A stretch of DNA of 64,000 nucleotides, taken from positions 10,001-74,000 of the forward strand of contig JAMPIV010003447.1 of the NCBI GenBank assembly GCA_024509875.1, written 5' to 3'. Source of the stretch: Oreohelix idahoensis. Taxonomy: Eukaryota; Mollusca; Gastropoda; Stylommatophora; Oreohelicidae. Below, piece after piece: positions 20,589 through 32,636 of this stretch. The translations under genes and the position numbers were made by a program. A model generated the notes under the pieces. That model made no database searches, was not told the DNA's origin, and saw nothing but the letters and a program-made list of their open reading frames with translations. Position 1 is the stretch's first letter, and each line of letters starts with the position of its first letter.

Positions 20589-21829
20589 GTAAGACGAATA
20601 AATTGTTTTAGTTGTTATCTGTAGCGGTATATATAATCTACCCAGAATTACCTATTCTATTGTTTAAAAATCATTGATTCATCACGAATAGAAACTCTTT
20701 CGTAAGATCATAAGTAATTAACGTAGCGCGCCACCAGTTTTAACTCAGCTTAAGACTTAACAGACAGATAGCTAGATAATCTGTTATAACCAGAAGACAG
20801 ATAGAGAGATAATGTGTACTGACAAGAAAAACGGGAGAGATAAAATGTAACTGACAGAAGGAAGATGTACATATTGTATTTTTTGAGTACTGTTCTCTTA
20901 GATGTTTATCAATTAATCCTGAGTTAAGTGTTAAACTATCCTAGTATTATTTAATTTTATTTCCCACGTACAATTCTGTATCACGACTGTGTTGTGAGGT
21001 GAATGACTGACCTCGTTTAGCGAGGCTGTCCGGGTGTGTGTTACGCCGACCGCCCGCCTGCTCGCTAACCAAGCGAGAGAGGAAGGTAGGGACCCGGCGC
21101 ATGTTTATTGAAGTGTATTTGTATGCGTCCCAGTGAAAGACAGAAGAGAAAGTGGGTGTTGGGTTTGAACGTCTGTTAGCGTCGATCGGTCGGGTCGAAC
21201 AAAACCATGTAAATGTTTTTGAATGTCTTTATTTTTCCAGACGCTGATCAGAAAATCAGAGAGCCGTCTGTGTTCATTATCTACGGGTTCAACCAGAGTC
21301 TACGGTGATCTTATTAGGCACAAAAGTTTCCACACATTGGTCCCATTTTTCTTTACTGACGGATAAACTGTCATATTACTACCGCTGTCGGCTATTTCGT
21401 GGATTACCTTACAGCCGCGCAGCGCAGAAGCATCGCCCACGAGCTGTTCTCATTTTGCCATCCATACATCCAGGCAATAGTGGAGCAACCCATTACCACC
21501 CGGGTGTTGGAGAATAATACCCCCTTACCCAGAAAAAAACTAGCTAGTGCCAGCCTCTGAAAGTTCTCACTTGAACCTTCCGCTAGATCTTCGCATTCGG
21601 ATAGTAGTTGTGTGCTGGAACTAAGTTTTGTTTTCCAGTTCGCCACCTTTGTTCACTCTGATTTATTGTCGTAGACACTCTGCTGGCAGAGCAGCTGGGA
21701 GACTTTTTCAGGCCATAAATCGAGGATTCCTCAGCAAGAGAGTTTTTCTTTCTTTCAGACTGCGGAAGTGTGGTAAGCCTACTAAGAAAACTGGCTGTTA
21801 CCCTCCTGGACCTTACTCCAGGTACCATG

Positions 21830-22174
21830 GTGGATTAATAAGTTTAGCCAGACAGTTTTGTGCCACAGAAGTTTTCTTTCTTTCAGACTTGGATTTATCG
21901 CCTACTAAGACATACACGGTCGTCTAAGCGTATTAGACTGGGGACCCCTTACACCTCACGGTAGAAGGGGAACGACTAAGTAAGTAAGTAAGTAAGACAC
22001 TCTGCTGGAGTTTACCTGTTACTATTTCCTCCTGGAGCTTACCTCCCGGTACCAGTGGATTAATAAGTTTAGCCAGACAGTTTTGTGCCACAGAAGTTTT
22101 CTTTCTTTCAGACTTGGATTTATCGCCTACTAAGACATACACGGTCGTCTAAGCGTATTAGACTGGGGACCCCT
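21830..22174 (+). repeat. Tandem duplication inside LTR 2 (225-base period)
   Basis: A 120-base block at 21830-21949 recurs without visible change at 22055-22174. It starts GTGGATTAATAAGTTTAGCC and ends GGGGACCCCT. A TAAG microsatellite lies between the copies. Confidence 0.92.
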
Positions 22175-22795
22175 GTCCAGGTGACAGCAAGACTGGATTA
22201 AAGACTCTTTTAGTGTTTTGAGTGCAGGAGTGGTTCGAGAGAGCTTAGGTGTGTCCGTGTGAACGTAGGAAGGAAGGTGATTGGGGTGGCCACAGTGTGT
22301 TTTTCTCTTGGGGATATTGTTTTGTTTTTGGAGGTTCATTTTCTTGTTGTTGTGTATCCTTCCGACATTGTTTATTTTCAGTGAAGGTAAACAGTATTTA
22401 GTGTGTTTTTTTTTTTGTTTTTTTTGTGTTTCCGCATTTTGCTAAGTTGGATGTTATGCAGTATTTTATGGTTATTAAAAACCCAGAAAACTTATTCTTG
22501 TGCTGGTCAGAACGCATACCCTTTAAATGTCATGTTGGTGTAGTAACCGTAGTGTCCCTTACTGAGTATTAGATTATAGTCTTTTACAAACATTGGAGGG
22601 TGAGACAAGATTGTCTTCTTAAAAGTTAGTAACCAGGTAGACTGAAGGAGTAGCACCACTACCCTCCAGAGACATATCTTCTCCCAACTTTGCACCCGTG
22701 ACTCTATTTTCTATCCGTTCACACTTACCCTTGTATAGTCTTTCTGACAGCAGACAGAATCTATCTTCCTATTTAAATCTACCTGTGACACCCGG

Positions 22796-23989
22796 CAACC
22801 TGTTTTGAGCGAACCATTTGCACGGGTAAGTGAAAATGATACAAACATCCAATTTTCGGGTGACAGCAACTGAAATGTGTGTGTATGGTTTATTAAATAA
22901 CGTGAAAAATGCCATTTAGAAAATTCCACATTTGAAGTTCAGATCAGACGACTGAATTAAAGTTGTTGTCTCCATATTATGTAGCAAATAATTTATTAAT
23001 AATCCCGTAATCTTCCGTGTTGTTCGATTGTTTATGATAGATTATCATCCTATTTTAACTCAGGTTTTGTCATTTTCGCTCTGTATGTTTATTACCATAT
23101 GTTACGAAAATACACACTGTGAATGTTAAGAAGGTATTAGGTTTACTCAATTAAAGCCTCTTCGGCTTTGCAAATTACAAATACTTTTAACTTTGATAGT
23201 GAATTTAATATTAATTAATGCCATATATTAATTTTACAAACCTACTCTAAATGCCAAAATGAAAGTGTGTACTCGCAGATGAATTGAAAAGAAATGTTCA
23301 TGTTTTGTCAGTAGTCTGCAAGATTCAGAAGAAGAATGTCTTGTGTGCACAGGTGGCACATTTGTGTCATCCGAACACTTTTGTCCAGGATTTTCGGAAA
23401 AAAAAACCAAGATGCCACCACTTGTGGCAACGATGATAAGATTCTGGTTTCCGGGCAAGTTCAAATGGTGTGCAAATAATGGTGCAACTGATTTAAAAAA
23501 ACGTATACAGCGATGAAAACAAAACAAAGTTGCAAGAAAGCCGTTGCATTTTATTTTTATAGTTCCCAATCAAAATTTACAAAAGAAACAGTATGAAGTT
23601 GCTGCTACAAAAGGCCTTTTTGATTTCGACACTGAAACATCACAATAGTTTCAAATCAGTGGGTTATACTTCAAACCGCTTTCAGTGATTTAGAAATCGC
23701 CAAAAAATTTGCATGTGCCAGAACCAAAACTACTGCTTTGTCATTTCTGTGACTACAAAGCGCTCGAATAATACACTTTTTGAAAGACTGGAAGAAAACA
23801 GCAATGTTTATTATGAGGTTCCCACTGGTGAGAACAAACACAGCTCGGGCTAAATGTTTGAAATAATCATTCAGTATCTCGACTGGAAAATTAGTGGTTT
23901 ATTATTCAAATTAATTCCTGTGCAAAATACAATAAATAAGGCACCATATACAATGTACAAATATCTACCTTCTTCTTCTTCGTTCACCT
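22796..23989. other. Unassigned stretch
   Basis: No recognised coding or repeat similarity. The 111-codon minus frame at 23234-23569 lacks any motif I know. Confidence 0.4.
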
Positions 23990-24660
23990 TCAGACGTCAA
24001 CTTGAATATGTTCAAAGAAAGCAGTGGTCAGTTTGAGGCTGTCGACATCTCCGTAGAGCTTTTCTGGGAATGGTACTGGTGTTGGCCATTTACGCTTTCT
24101 CTGTTCCTCATATGTTGGGCACCTTTGAAATAGATGTTCAGCAGTCATTATGTCAGTGCCACAGTTACACTCATCAGTAGTTCCTATCTTTAACTTGTTG
24201 AATAAATGGTATTCCAATCTGTTGTGACATGTGTGAAGTCTGAAGATTACCACTTGGTCATTCCGCTGAGCTGGTTTTATTGTGACCTGGATGATCTGCT
24301 TCCCGGTTGCTGCTCTACCAACGCTGGATAAAGCTCTTGGCCTCTTCATAAGTTATGCGTGTGTCAAGTTGAGGTAGCTTTCCCCCTTCCTTTGCCAATC
24401 TGTCAGCCTCGTCATTGCCAGAGATGTCTGGAAATGTTGCAGTGAGAAGGAATCCACTGTATCACAACTCTTTTGAATAGCTGACACAGTTTGTGAAGTG
24501 TTACTTTTAGGTCATCCGGGTCGGCATTATTTTGATTCTTCAGTGTTGCAATAACTGACAGTGCATCTGAGAAGATAGCTACTTGTCTCTGTCGTGAGGT
24601 GGTTGAAGAATATGACTGAGGCAATTAAATTCCGAATGAGATTCTTGACAGTAGACAGAT
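23990..24660 (-). pseudogene. LINE RNase H and C-terminal fragment
   Basis: Minus-strand reading gives IFSDALSVIATL near 24540-24575, then VIQWIPSHCNI near 24430-24465. These are the third acidic and the loop-histidine segments of LINE RNase H. The tail contains FRLHTCHNRLEYHL and a zinc-binding-like CNCGTDIMTAEHLFQRC near 24130-24190, the usual C-terminus of jockey and I-group elements. Frame changes separate the two pieces. It lies on the same strand as LINE A and could be its displaced 3' end, since LINE A (27600-28449) stops in the first half of RNase H. I could not find a target duplication to prove this. Confidence 0.82.
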
Positions 24661-24949
24661 CTAGTTTCACGTATTTGAATGAAGAGTGTTGTTTTATAGT
24701 CAGGAGAGAAGATATATATTAAATCTCTTAAATTCTGCCACACTCACGTTCTTTTAAATGGCATACATACATTCATATATATATATATAAAATGAGTCAA
24801 CAATTAGCAATATAAATAAATATATATAAATATATAATTCCGATATGAGATTCTTGATATATAGATATATATATATAGTATATTATATATACGTATTTGA
24901 ATAATATATATATATTATATATATTTATATATAGTAAAATATAATATAA

Positions 24950-24982
<33 letters not shown>

Positions 24983-25010
24983 AATCTCTTAAATATATAT
25001 GCCATACTAT
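24634..25010. repeat. Duplicated segment invaded by TA runs
   Basis: Bases 24634-24760 recur at about 24837-25010 in the same order (GAGATTCTTGA, ACGTATTTGAA, TAAATCTCTTAAAT, GCCA..CT), but the second copy has TA tracts interspersed or substituted throughout. This could be real slippage or an assembly or polishing artefact. Confidence 0.6.
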
Positions 25011-25024
25011 ATATATTATATATA

Positions 25025-25082
<58 letters not shown>

Positions 25083-25163
25083 AATATATATAAATATATA
25101 TATAATATATATTCAATATATAAATATATATATATAAATATATAAATAAAAATAAATATATAA

Positions 25164-25202
<39 letters not shown>

Positions 25203-25253
25203 TATATAAATATATATATAAATATATATATAAATATATATAAATATATATAA

Positions 25254-25323
<70 letters not shown>

Positions 25324-25396
25324 AATATATATAATATATATATAATATATAATATATATATATTTATATATTTATATATAAATATATATATATATA
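24770..25396. repeat. TA-rich low-complexity block
   Basis: Over 600 bases of TATA, TAAATA and TATAA runs, with only a few non-AT bases. Confidence 0.95.
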
Positions 25397-26421
25397 AGTA
25401 AATATCACACAATATAACAAATTAGTGGTGAGCAACGAAAACAAGAAACGAATGCAAGAATAAAGTATAACAGTCCTCGACTTAAGGACGGCCAATCCGT
25501 TAACCCACAAATACTCCAGGGATTGTACCATTCTATAGTTGAGTCGCAGTCTATAATTTCCGTCTCCCTGTAGCTTATCCAGGTGTTAGAACAAAATAGG
25601 AAATCCAGCGAATAGGAAATATTTTCCTTCCGTGCAGTCTGTTGAATCAGATGGGTGATTGACTAGTAGGAATCATAATAATCCACAGTAAAATAGGCGT
25701 TGGGATTCGGTGGTTTACCGTGCCTAACTCTTTGCTGGTAAAAATTTGCTTATGGTATCGTTGAAGTTGTGACGTCGCCCTGTTTACGGGGATGTGTTGA
25801 CTTTTAGGAAAGTAAAGACAATGGCCACTGGTAGGTGGCTAGCTTAGCTATAAGTACTAATTGACCACACAAGTATGCGCGCTGCTAGGGAGGATAGATT
25901 AGTAATAGTTGGCTGTCTTTGTGATGACATAGCGATGATATCCACTCACTGCCCAGAGGCGATGCAAATAAAAAGCATACATATAAAGGCGATACAGTAA
26001 CCCAATAAGACGTGGATTAAATGTAGAATAGAAAAGGTGAATGGCGGGTTGTCTGTTTCCAGGGACTCTGGGGTATCTCTGAAAAATACAAAGCAGATCC
26101 CCCAATCAGCCTATTCATATCAACGTTTAACAAAATGCAATACAAAAGAACACACCAAAAAAAAAACTATCTGCCCACCCGTGTGCGCCCACATCGTGCT
26201 TGATTCGGGCCGTCAGATTACTTCACTCTTTATCAGTTGAAATCGCTCGTTGAGCCAGAGTTGTAGGTAAACACTGCGTGCTTAGAGATCCGCTTAACAG
26301 TTATATGGGAGAGGAGGGGAGTGCATAAGGTTTACAAGTATGTCCTCAAGTGAACGGGCAAGACTGTAAATATACACATGTTTGGTTCAAGCCCATTTTC
26401 CGACACTTAGTAGTATAGCGC
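25397..26421. other. Unassigned stretch
   Basis: No coding or repeat family was recognised. Confidence 0.4.
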
Positions 26422-26429
26422 ATCTAGAT

Positions 26430-26588
26430 CCGTGGCTCTCAACCTTTCTTGCTCATGGCCCCTCCTTCTGAACCTCATTTATCTATGTGCCCCCCGCACT
26501 CACAGTCGCTGTTAGCTGGAAAAAGGATACTTTAACATCCTACTGTGGCGCCCTAGAAATATGACATGGCCCAAGTTGAGAACCACTT
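26430..26588. mobile_element. hAT-type MITE, 159 bp
   Basis: Terminal inverted repeats read GTGGCTCTCAAC on the left and GTTGAGAACCAC on the right, with one mismatch. An 8-bp duplication, ATCTAGAT, flanks it at 26422-26429 and 26589-26596. Eight-base duplications are diagnostic of hAT elements. There is no coding capacity. Confidence 0.9.
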
Positions 26589-26596
26589 ATCTAGAT

Positions 26597-27599
26597 CGCT
26601 CTGGATGAAACAAGAAAAATAATTATACGAATATGGGGTGCCACTCCCTGTTTGAGAGAGATGCCATAAAAAAAACAATTGGTTTTTACATACAGGGCCG
26701 ACAAGGTACCAGGTATTCACTCGGAAGAAGGAATTACTTCCCGCAGTAATATACCCAAAATTTGGTTTTACCATTGTACAAAATGTAATATTCCCATCAA
26801 AAGTTTAAAACACAAATGAGGATTTATATGGATGGTAGGATAATTATTATAATCAAAATCGTTATAGAGTTATATACATCCTTTTGGAAATTTACTTGTA
26901 TTTATCTAACGGGTAGAAAAATTAAATTAATTAACACAACTATACACATTCCTTTGTAAAAATTAACACCTAGTGATTTAACTGGTGGGAATTTGTTAGT
27001 ATGAAAATACACCGCCATTAGGAAAATTAACTTTAAGACAATTAATTCGTGATTATTTACAAGTTTAAAGTTAGCGCGAAATTACAAGAAGTATTCCTTT
27101 CTAATATGCAGCTGGTATCAGGCTTAGTAACACTAATTCCACTCTGCAGGTAGAAGTCATTGGCGCTCTGGAAACACAAGTAACAAATAATGCATAAGCC
27201 AAGATTATATAGTCACGTTCTGCCTTAGATCGCCCCACATCGAGCAGACACCTGGACAAACAAGTGGCAAGAAAGACTGGGGACAAATACGTCAGGGAAA
27301 CAGGAGATTTCTCCCTGAAAAACGAGATGAAAGAGTTCTAGTACGGGTGACTAGGGAAGTAGCGAGAGGCATGCTCATCGGTTTCCAGGCCATAAAGGTT
27401 TCCGAAAGACTGGCAGACCGTGGACATGAAAAGGCTTTTCAACTCGCCTGTGTTCGCTTTTCCTTGACTCAAAAAGACATTTGAAGATAGACAGCTGCCA
27501 ACATGATAAGAATTGACGGTAGCATCTGTGTAGCCGAAGCAAATATACGTAAGGGCGGGGCTACGGACTGTCTAATTTAATATTGACGCTGCCAGTGTT
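26597..27599. other. Unassigned stretch
   Basis: No recognised feature. Confidence 0.4.
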
Positions 27600-28449
27600 C
27601 GGATTTTATTCACAGACACTAGGAAAAAGAAGAGGGGAGGAATCAACAATCAAAGATAAGAGAGGGGCTGTCCGAATGGTGAGAAAAAAGACAAAAATTC
27701 GGAGACAACTCATCACAGTCTCTCCAACCTTTCTTCTGTCATTCTGCAGTTTTAAGACCTCTGCCTCTACTCTGAAGTGACTCGAGAATTATCCTGCTAC
27801 AACAGACAGCTTTTTTGTGTGTGCCATTGCTTAAGCTCAGAAAGACTCTTCCACCCCCATCTTCTTTTGCATTAATTGCTGATCCATCTGTGTTTGTATT
27901 GTTTCTCTGTGTAATTTGTGGTTATGATTCTTCTTTCTGTTTCATTTTGGCTGTTATTTCCCTTAATATGTGGAATGTTTTCTACTATTTCAGGGACGCG
28001 ATGTTGTTTCCAAACTGGTAGCTTATGTGTAGTGTAGATGGGCGTAGCTGTTATTGTTGCATTAATGGGGTCTGCGCTCATCTTTAGTTTGATTATTTCA
28101 ACAAAGTTGCTTCGTTTCAGTCTTTCCTTTCCAAGTCCATTTATTCTCTGGTACACTAGGTGGTCTGGCAGCCTCCTGAATTTCTCGGCTGGTTGCTGGG
28201 CTCTGTTATCTCTTCTATCCACCATGGGCTGCAGGTATGTAATCTTTTCTAACTCTTCAATGGGTGTTGACTTCATGCCCCCCGTTATGATTCTCATTGC
28301 TTGGTTTTGGGTTCAGTTAATTTTATCGAAGTTTGACTTTTCTGCCATTAACCATGCCTCATTTGCCATATTCTACGACTGGTCTCACTCGTCCAATGAA
28401 TAGCTTCTTTTGTACTTTCTCGTCCGCTCCCCAGCCCATGCCAGCATGT
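27600..28449 (-). mobile_element. LINE A, 3' segment (continues from 44792)
   Basis: On the minus strand this resumes LINE A at the codons for MKKHAGMGWGADEK and runs through FIGRVRPVVEYG, AMRIITGGMKSTP (28265-28300) and a degraded RNase H start that includes an AEVLK segment near 27750. The RT-to-RNase H connector AMRIITG is characteristic of I/jockey-type elements. The 5' part of the same element lies 16 kb away at 44792-47105, separated by the inserted LINE B. Frameshifts and stops are present throughout. Confidence 0.85.
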
Positions 28450-28462
28450 TTTTTCATGATTG
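28450..28462. repeat. 13-bp target duplication of LINE B, left copy
   Basis: TTTTTCATGATTG here and at 44792-44804 flank LINE B and all that is nested in it. Confidence 0.9.
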
Positions 28463-28468
28463 TTATTG

Positions 28469-29482
28469 TTAATCAGAATCAACCTCACTGCACTCCGGGC
28501 AAACCCATAGATGCTCAGTCTCCCTCAGCAAATGTCGAAGAGTATGAATGCTAATTGTACCTGTAGCACGCTGGTTGTACTTATGACGGATGCATCCTCT
28601 CTCACGTCCATTTTTGCTAGTCCCACGTTGGATGCCAAACTCCAACAGCCTCAGCCTTGTTGATTCATCCATTGCAGTGTCATTATCCAGCAGGTGATCG
28701 TTAATAGCCCTTAGTATCTCTCCCTTATCCATGTCCAGTGTCCCCACTATGGGTGCTCTCGAGGCCAGTCTATCAGCTCTCTCATTGCCACGTACCCCTG
28801 CATGACCATGACAGTACATCCACACCAGTTCTTCAAGACTTGAGGATTCTATTGCTGTTTTCCATTCCTGCCGCAGCCATCAGTTAGGAACTTTCTGAAG
28901 CATGGCTTGAGAGTCTGACAATATAACTGCCCTGGTTGATGGTGTTTCAGACAGCCACCTCAGTGCTGCAGTAACTGCTTCTACCTCCATTCTCATGCTG
29001 GAGGTTGTTGTCATGCAAGCTCCACTTTGTTCAGCGACGACCCTGCCCTTTATTCTCACAGAGAAGCCCCATCCTGATTTCTCACCACGCACTACAGACC
29101 CATCAGTATACACAATGCCGTCATCATCCCCAGCATGATCACTTATCAGCTGATTAATCTCCAGCTCTGCTTTTCCATTGCCCCAAGATCTGCACTCTCT
29201 GCCAAGGCTAATGATGATCTGCCGGTAGTTTATCCAGTTCTCCTCTGACTTACTCCACTCTTCTCCTTTGGATACAATTTCAACCCTGGTCACCTGACCA
29301 ATCGTAGCCTCTGCCTGTGCCATCCATGACATCCCCCTCTTGATTTTTGCTCCTTTGATGTCAGCTACATTCTCATGTAGGAGGTGTCTTTTGTCGGTTG
29401 TTCCCCGCATATATGCTTTTGCCTGGGCCATCGCATATCTGGATCTAATCGACAGCAATCCGAGCATGTATCTCATTGTCAC
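28469..29482 (-). pseudogene. LINE B RNase H domain, one stop
   Basis: The domain degrades the RNA of RNA-DNA hybrids during second-strand synthesis. Two open pieces (29482-28880 and 28825-28469) lie on one strand and are separated by a stop just after the third catalytic acid. Key residues are visible (TDGS, MEVEA, SDSQ, ADRL). The full domain plus a tail of about 85 residues is present, so the 3' end of the LINE is essentially complete. Confidence 0.85.
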
Positions 29483-29573
29483 AATGGGTGTATCACGCGT
29501 ACAGCCAAAACTAGTCGCATCCCTTCATTTTGAATGCATTCCGGTCGTTCACATTGTGACACTGACAGCGTGA

Positions 29574-29578
29574 GTATT
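29574..29578. repeat. GTATT target duplication of solo LTR 3, left
   Basis: Matches 42834-42838. Removing everything between them restores the LINE B reading frame across the site. Confidence 0.92.
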
Positions 29579-30133
29579 TGTGACGTATAATGGAAATATA
29601 GTCTACAGTGTCTGACAGCCCTGAAGTCCCGTTAACGGTCTATGATTCGCTAGCAAAGCCAGGCAACGTACAGCCTGCGTTTACTCATTTTTAATCCACG
29701 CCTCTTTTCCTTGAGACGTAAACAAAACTAAGTTGTTTACCAACTTCCGCGACCTGCCAGTCATAACAGGGAACGAACCCGGTCTGTTTACCCGAGTTTC
29801 TCACGCGAGCTGATCTGTCAATCATCAGATATCAGACAGATTCACGTGGAAAAACACCGGACCTCTTTGAAGCGAGACGATCGGGCAAAATATTTTCCCT
29901 AGGGACCCTGTGATGTTTGTACATACAGAGGGAGACAACGCTTTGATCTCCATAAACGGGGAAAATCTCGGAAGGAAGCCCGTTACGCGGTTTAAGTCTC
30001 TGTTGTCGATCGGCAAGCGCCAACCGAGAGACCGTGTAAAACCTGTTATTTGGGGAAACGTAGTTTCCTGAGTTTCTGCTATGCACTAAGAGTGTGAAAA
30101 TTAACATACTCTAAAGATCATAATAACATGATG

Positions 30134-30264
30134 TATATAAACTGCGTCTTCTCAAATCAGTTATCAGTTGTTGCTCAGAATTTTGGATAGTCTAAACACG
30201 TCGTCTAGAACCATTGTGGAAGGTGTGTTAATAGCCTTCGTGGGGATTTCATTCAGATTTTCTG
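30134..30264 (+). promoter_or_regulatory. LTR 3 core promoter and putative first exon
   Basis: TATATAAAC, then TCAGTTG 30 bases after the TATA start, then about 99 bases to CTG|GTAATA. Confidence 0.62.
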
Positions 30265-30902
30265 GTAATAGAAATGTGTGCTTAAGTGTTAAAATATTAA
30301 GTTTTACCATTATATTTCACTGTGATTTCCTAGCGTTCAAACTAGTGAAATAAAATAACGCGTAGATTCTTTTACCACTTGTGCAGTTTAACGTAAATTT
30401 CATCACCCGCTTTCTTATATAAGAAGATACGGTTTAGCTGACTGAATTAATATGCAAGGCATGACTGAGAGTGGACCATAGAATTCACGTTATATTTCAT
30501 TTGTGTAACTTTAGTAAGTGACTGTTAGTTATACCAGACGTTGACAATCAAATAGCTGTTAATGACAGGCGATATTTGTAAAGTGCGCGTAGGGATAATT
30601 AAATAATAATTGACATTGTGCGCTGATCGTTGACCGGGACAGGAGGGGTAAAGGCTGCATGCCTCAACCAAACCTGTACTCGCTAAGCGACGCGCGATAG
30701 GATAGGCTATAGACACCGTGTGCCTTTTAAATTTAATCATGACTGACGGAGAGGATAAGAGATCGTCTTGTCCCCTTCCGTGTATATATATGTAGAGTTA
30801 TAATAGTAGCATTTTTTTCATAATGTTTCTCTATTCTAGTAGACCTGATCAAACGGCGACCAGCGGTCTATTTTGGTCTATTGTGGTCTATTTTGGTACT
30901 TT

Positions 30903-31190
30903 TCTTCATCTTCTTTGATCTTTGATCCTTAGCCGCCGACCGTCAGAGCAGTCAGTGGCCATCACGCCTAGTGGCGTCTTGTAGGGCAACAACAAATTGA
31001 TTCCACTTTGATCGGTCGGCGGCCATCCTTCGTACAGTACCCCAACTCTGGTTCATTCTTTGCATCTCAGCCTCCACAGTCCTCCGCCAGGTTGTTTTTG
31101 GTCAGCCTCTCTTTCGTTTTCCTTCAGGGGTCCAAAGCATAGCTGTTCTTGTGATGGCATCGGAGTCTCTTCTGGTTGGTTAATGTTGTC
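30903..31190 (-). mobile_element. LINE-E 3' fragment, minus strand
   Basis: The reverse complement matches 9340-9590: GATGCCATCACAAGAACAGC, the codons before the stop, and the GCCACTGACTGCT 3' UTR. The 3' tail is two GATCAAA units followed by GAAGATGAAGAA. The 5' side carries a deletion relative to 9245-9345. It inserted in solo LTR 3. Confidence 0.82.
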
Positions 31191-31212
31191 CTCTTCTTGG
31201 CATTACGCGTCC

Positions 31213-31217
31213 CCAAG
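31213..31217. repeat. CCAAG target duplication of Gypsy 1, left
   Basis: Identical to 41703-41707. Both abut LTR termini that read TGTCAC and TGACA, allowing for strand. Confidence 0.93.
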
Positions 31218-32034
31218 TGTCACGAGAGGGTGTTAATATTGTTTAAAATATAAGATATCCTGGACACAAAGTTGTATCAGGTGATACCAGGATAGTGCCA
31301 GATAAGAGACTGGTCTTATAAGCAATACCCCCTTCTCTGAAAAGAGTAAGAGTGTATAGACATCAAATGTAAGATCAAGCGGCATAAGTCCCTAGGTATG
31401 ATGATAGTGTATTATCCTAGGTTCCTAAATGCCCCCACCCCAGATCCTCCTCTGTTTATAATGTTAAGCTCTGCTAGGGGTATTACTAAACTATTTACCA
31501 ACAAGAACTGTAACTTAACTTAAATAATTCAAGTAAGTCTGTTTGTAAATATTTACAATTTATTTTGTACAAGTTTTTCTTTTCTTTGTGAAAATCTTTC
31601 ACTGAACTCAAAATTTAATTACAACATTAAATGAATAAAATCACTTGTAAAATGTTAAAAATTATCTACAGTCTTTAAATTTGTAGGAAAGTTCTTCTCT
31701 CTTGGCTGAACTCACTCCGGTTGTAGACTGTCTAAATTTTAGAATCAATAAAATTTCCTCAGTTACTGAATTTCTATCGACTACTGATCAGGAATTAGCC
31801 TATCTAATTGCACTGAGTTTTCCTCATTAACTATTGTCTTAGATGACTTAGTTATTATGGTCTATCTGGTTCTAAACTGAACAGTAGCCTTGTTTGGCCA
31901 CTTATCTCCTTTTCTTGTTTTGAAGCCTGTCTCACTTCGGTTCTGGAAATAAAGATCAACTGAGATTCTTCCAGGCCTTGGATACTGGGTGGCTGTCCCT
32001 CTAGACAAAAAGGATGCTTGCACCACTAGCTCCT

Positions 32035-32523
32035 CTAGTTTTGGGCTGGCTCTTTACAAGTATACGTGTGGTACAGGATGTAACATGAAATACAACTGTT
32101 AACCACTGTATTGTCTATCTCTATTTCCCTATCACAGATGTAGGGGATGAGAGACAGTTTCAGACAGAGTGCAAGTAGACGCACAGGGCATAATAAATCA
32201 GCAATAACACAATCCAGTTCACTGTGAAGATAATCTTTCTCCACTTCCTTGGTCACAACTAGCTGTCCATGATTCGCCTCCATACAGTTATTAGGTTTTG
32301 TTGAAAATACTATGTGATATCTTAAACAATGCAGTAATAAAATTCCTTTCATCATTTCCTTTGTTCCTGTTGTGTGTGCCATTCCTTCAAGAAATAATTC
32401 TTTAAATGCTTTACTAAAACTATGAATACACTTTCCGCTGCCATTCTCATTTATTTGAATATACACAGGCTTGGCTTCGCCTCCAGAAATTACACAGTAG
32501 TTGTATAACACATTTTTACACAC
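32035..32523 (-). CDS. LTR-borne 162-codon ORF, copy in 3' LTR
   Basis: An uninterrupted frame of 162 codons in the sense orientation of the element, from MCKNVLYNYC to CKEPAQN. I do not recognise the product. It has a Cys-rich hydrophobic stretch near residues 105-130 (ADLLCPVRLLALCLKLSLIP) and no signal peptide or known motif. The other LTR holds an equally open copy at 40395-40883. By eye they differ at about 14 bases, of which 10 change an amino acid. That ratio looks neutral rather than constrained, so the frame may be open by chance or may once have encoded an accessory protein. Confidence 0.35.
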   Translation of the reverse strand: MCKNVLYNYCVISGGEAKPVYIQINENGSGKCIHSFSKAFKELFLEGMAHTTGTKEMMKGILLLHCLRYHIVFSTKPNNCMEANHGQLVVTKEVEKDYLHSELDCVIADLLCPVRLLALCLKLSLIPYICDREIEIDNTVVNSCISCYILYHTYTCKEPAQN

Positions 32524-32546
32524 TTCCTAACGCACCATTTAATTAA

Positions 32547-32551
<5 letters not shown>

Positions 32552-32634
<83 letters not shown>
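32552..32634. repeat. (TA)n microsatellite within 3' LTR
   Basis: Sits at the same place as the 40907-40965 tract in the other LTR but is longer, so the tract predates insertion and has since changed length. Confidence 0.95.

Positions 32635-32636
<2 letters not shown>

Larger units (their letters stand above)
19910..22790 (+). mobile_element. Solo LTR 2 (TSD CCCGG)
   Basis: A 2881-base unit opens TGTGACGGGC and closes CCTGTGACA, with CCCGG at 19905-19909 and 22791-22795. Inside are TATTTAAG at 20460, TCAGTC at 20490, a G|GTAAGA donor-like site at 20589 and a TTTTTCCAG acceptor-like site ending at 21240. An internal tandem duplication (21830-22174) and an ATTAAA polyadenylation-type signal at 22474 follow. 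It is the longest copy in the window, partly because of the duplication. Confidence 0.87.
28463..29578 (-). mobile_element. LINE B, 3' segment (connector and RNase H)
   Basis: Minus-strand reading starts at the LTR insertion site and continues the RT thumb and connector: IQNEGMRLVL, then YMLGLLSIRSRYAMAQAKAY. RNase H follows: VYTDGS with the first Asp near 29105, SMRMEVEAV with the Glu near 28990, LSDSQAML with an Asp near 28915, and HAGVRGNERADRLA with His and Asp near 28760-28800. All four catalytic positions are kept, although a stop follows LQKVPN at about 28880. The element ends in an AACAATAA tail beside the 13-bp duplication. Confidence 0.9.
29579..31217 (+). mobile_element. Solo LTR 3, left half
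   Basis: Opens TGTGACGTATAATGG directly after GTATT. It has TATATAA at 30134, TCAGTT at 30164, a G|GTAATA donor-like site at 30265, and an acceptor-like TTCTCTATTCTAG ending at 30839 followed by CTGATCAAAC. A truncated LINE-E sits at about 30903-31190. The LTR is then cut by the Gypsy element at 31218 and resumes at 41708. Confidence 0.87.

Noticed and set aside
28038..28403. 121-codon plus-strand frame, also 44774-45199 and 43318-43545
   Set aside because: They lie antisense to clearly recognisable LINE RT segments and are shadows of those.
23990..28449. LINE A continuing into the RNase H fragment at 23990-24660 as a fifth nesting level
   Set aside because: Strand and domain content fit, but I found no target duplication and no inserted element with clear ends between 24.7 and 27.6 kb. 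Left as a possibility only.
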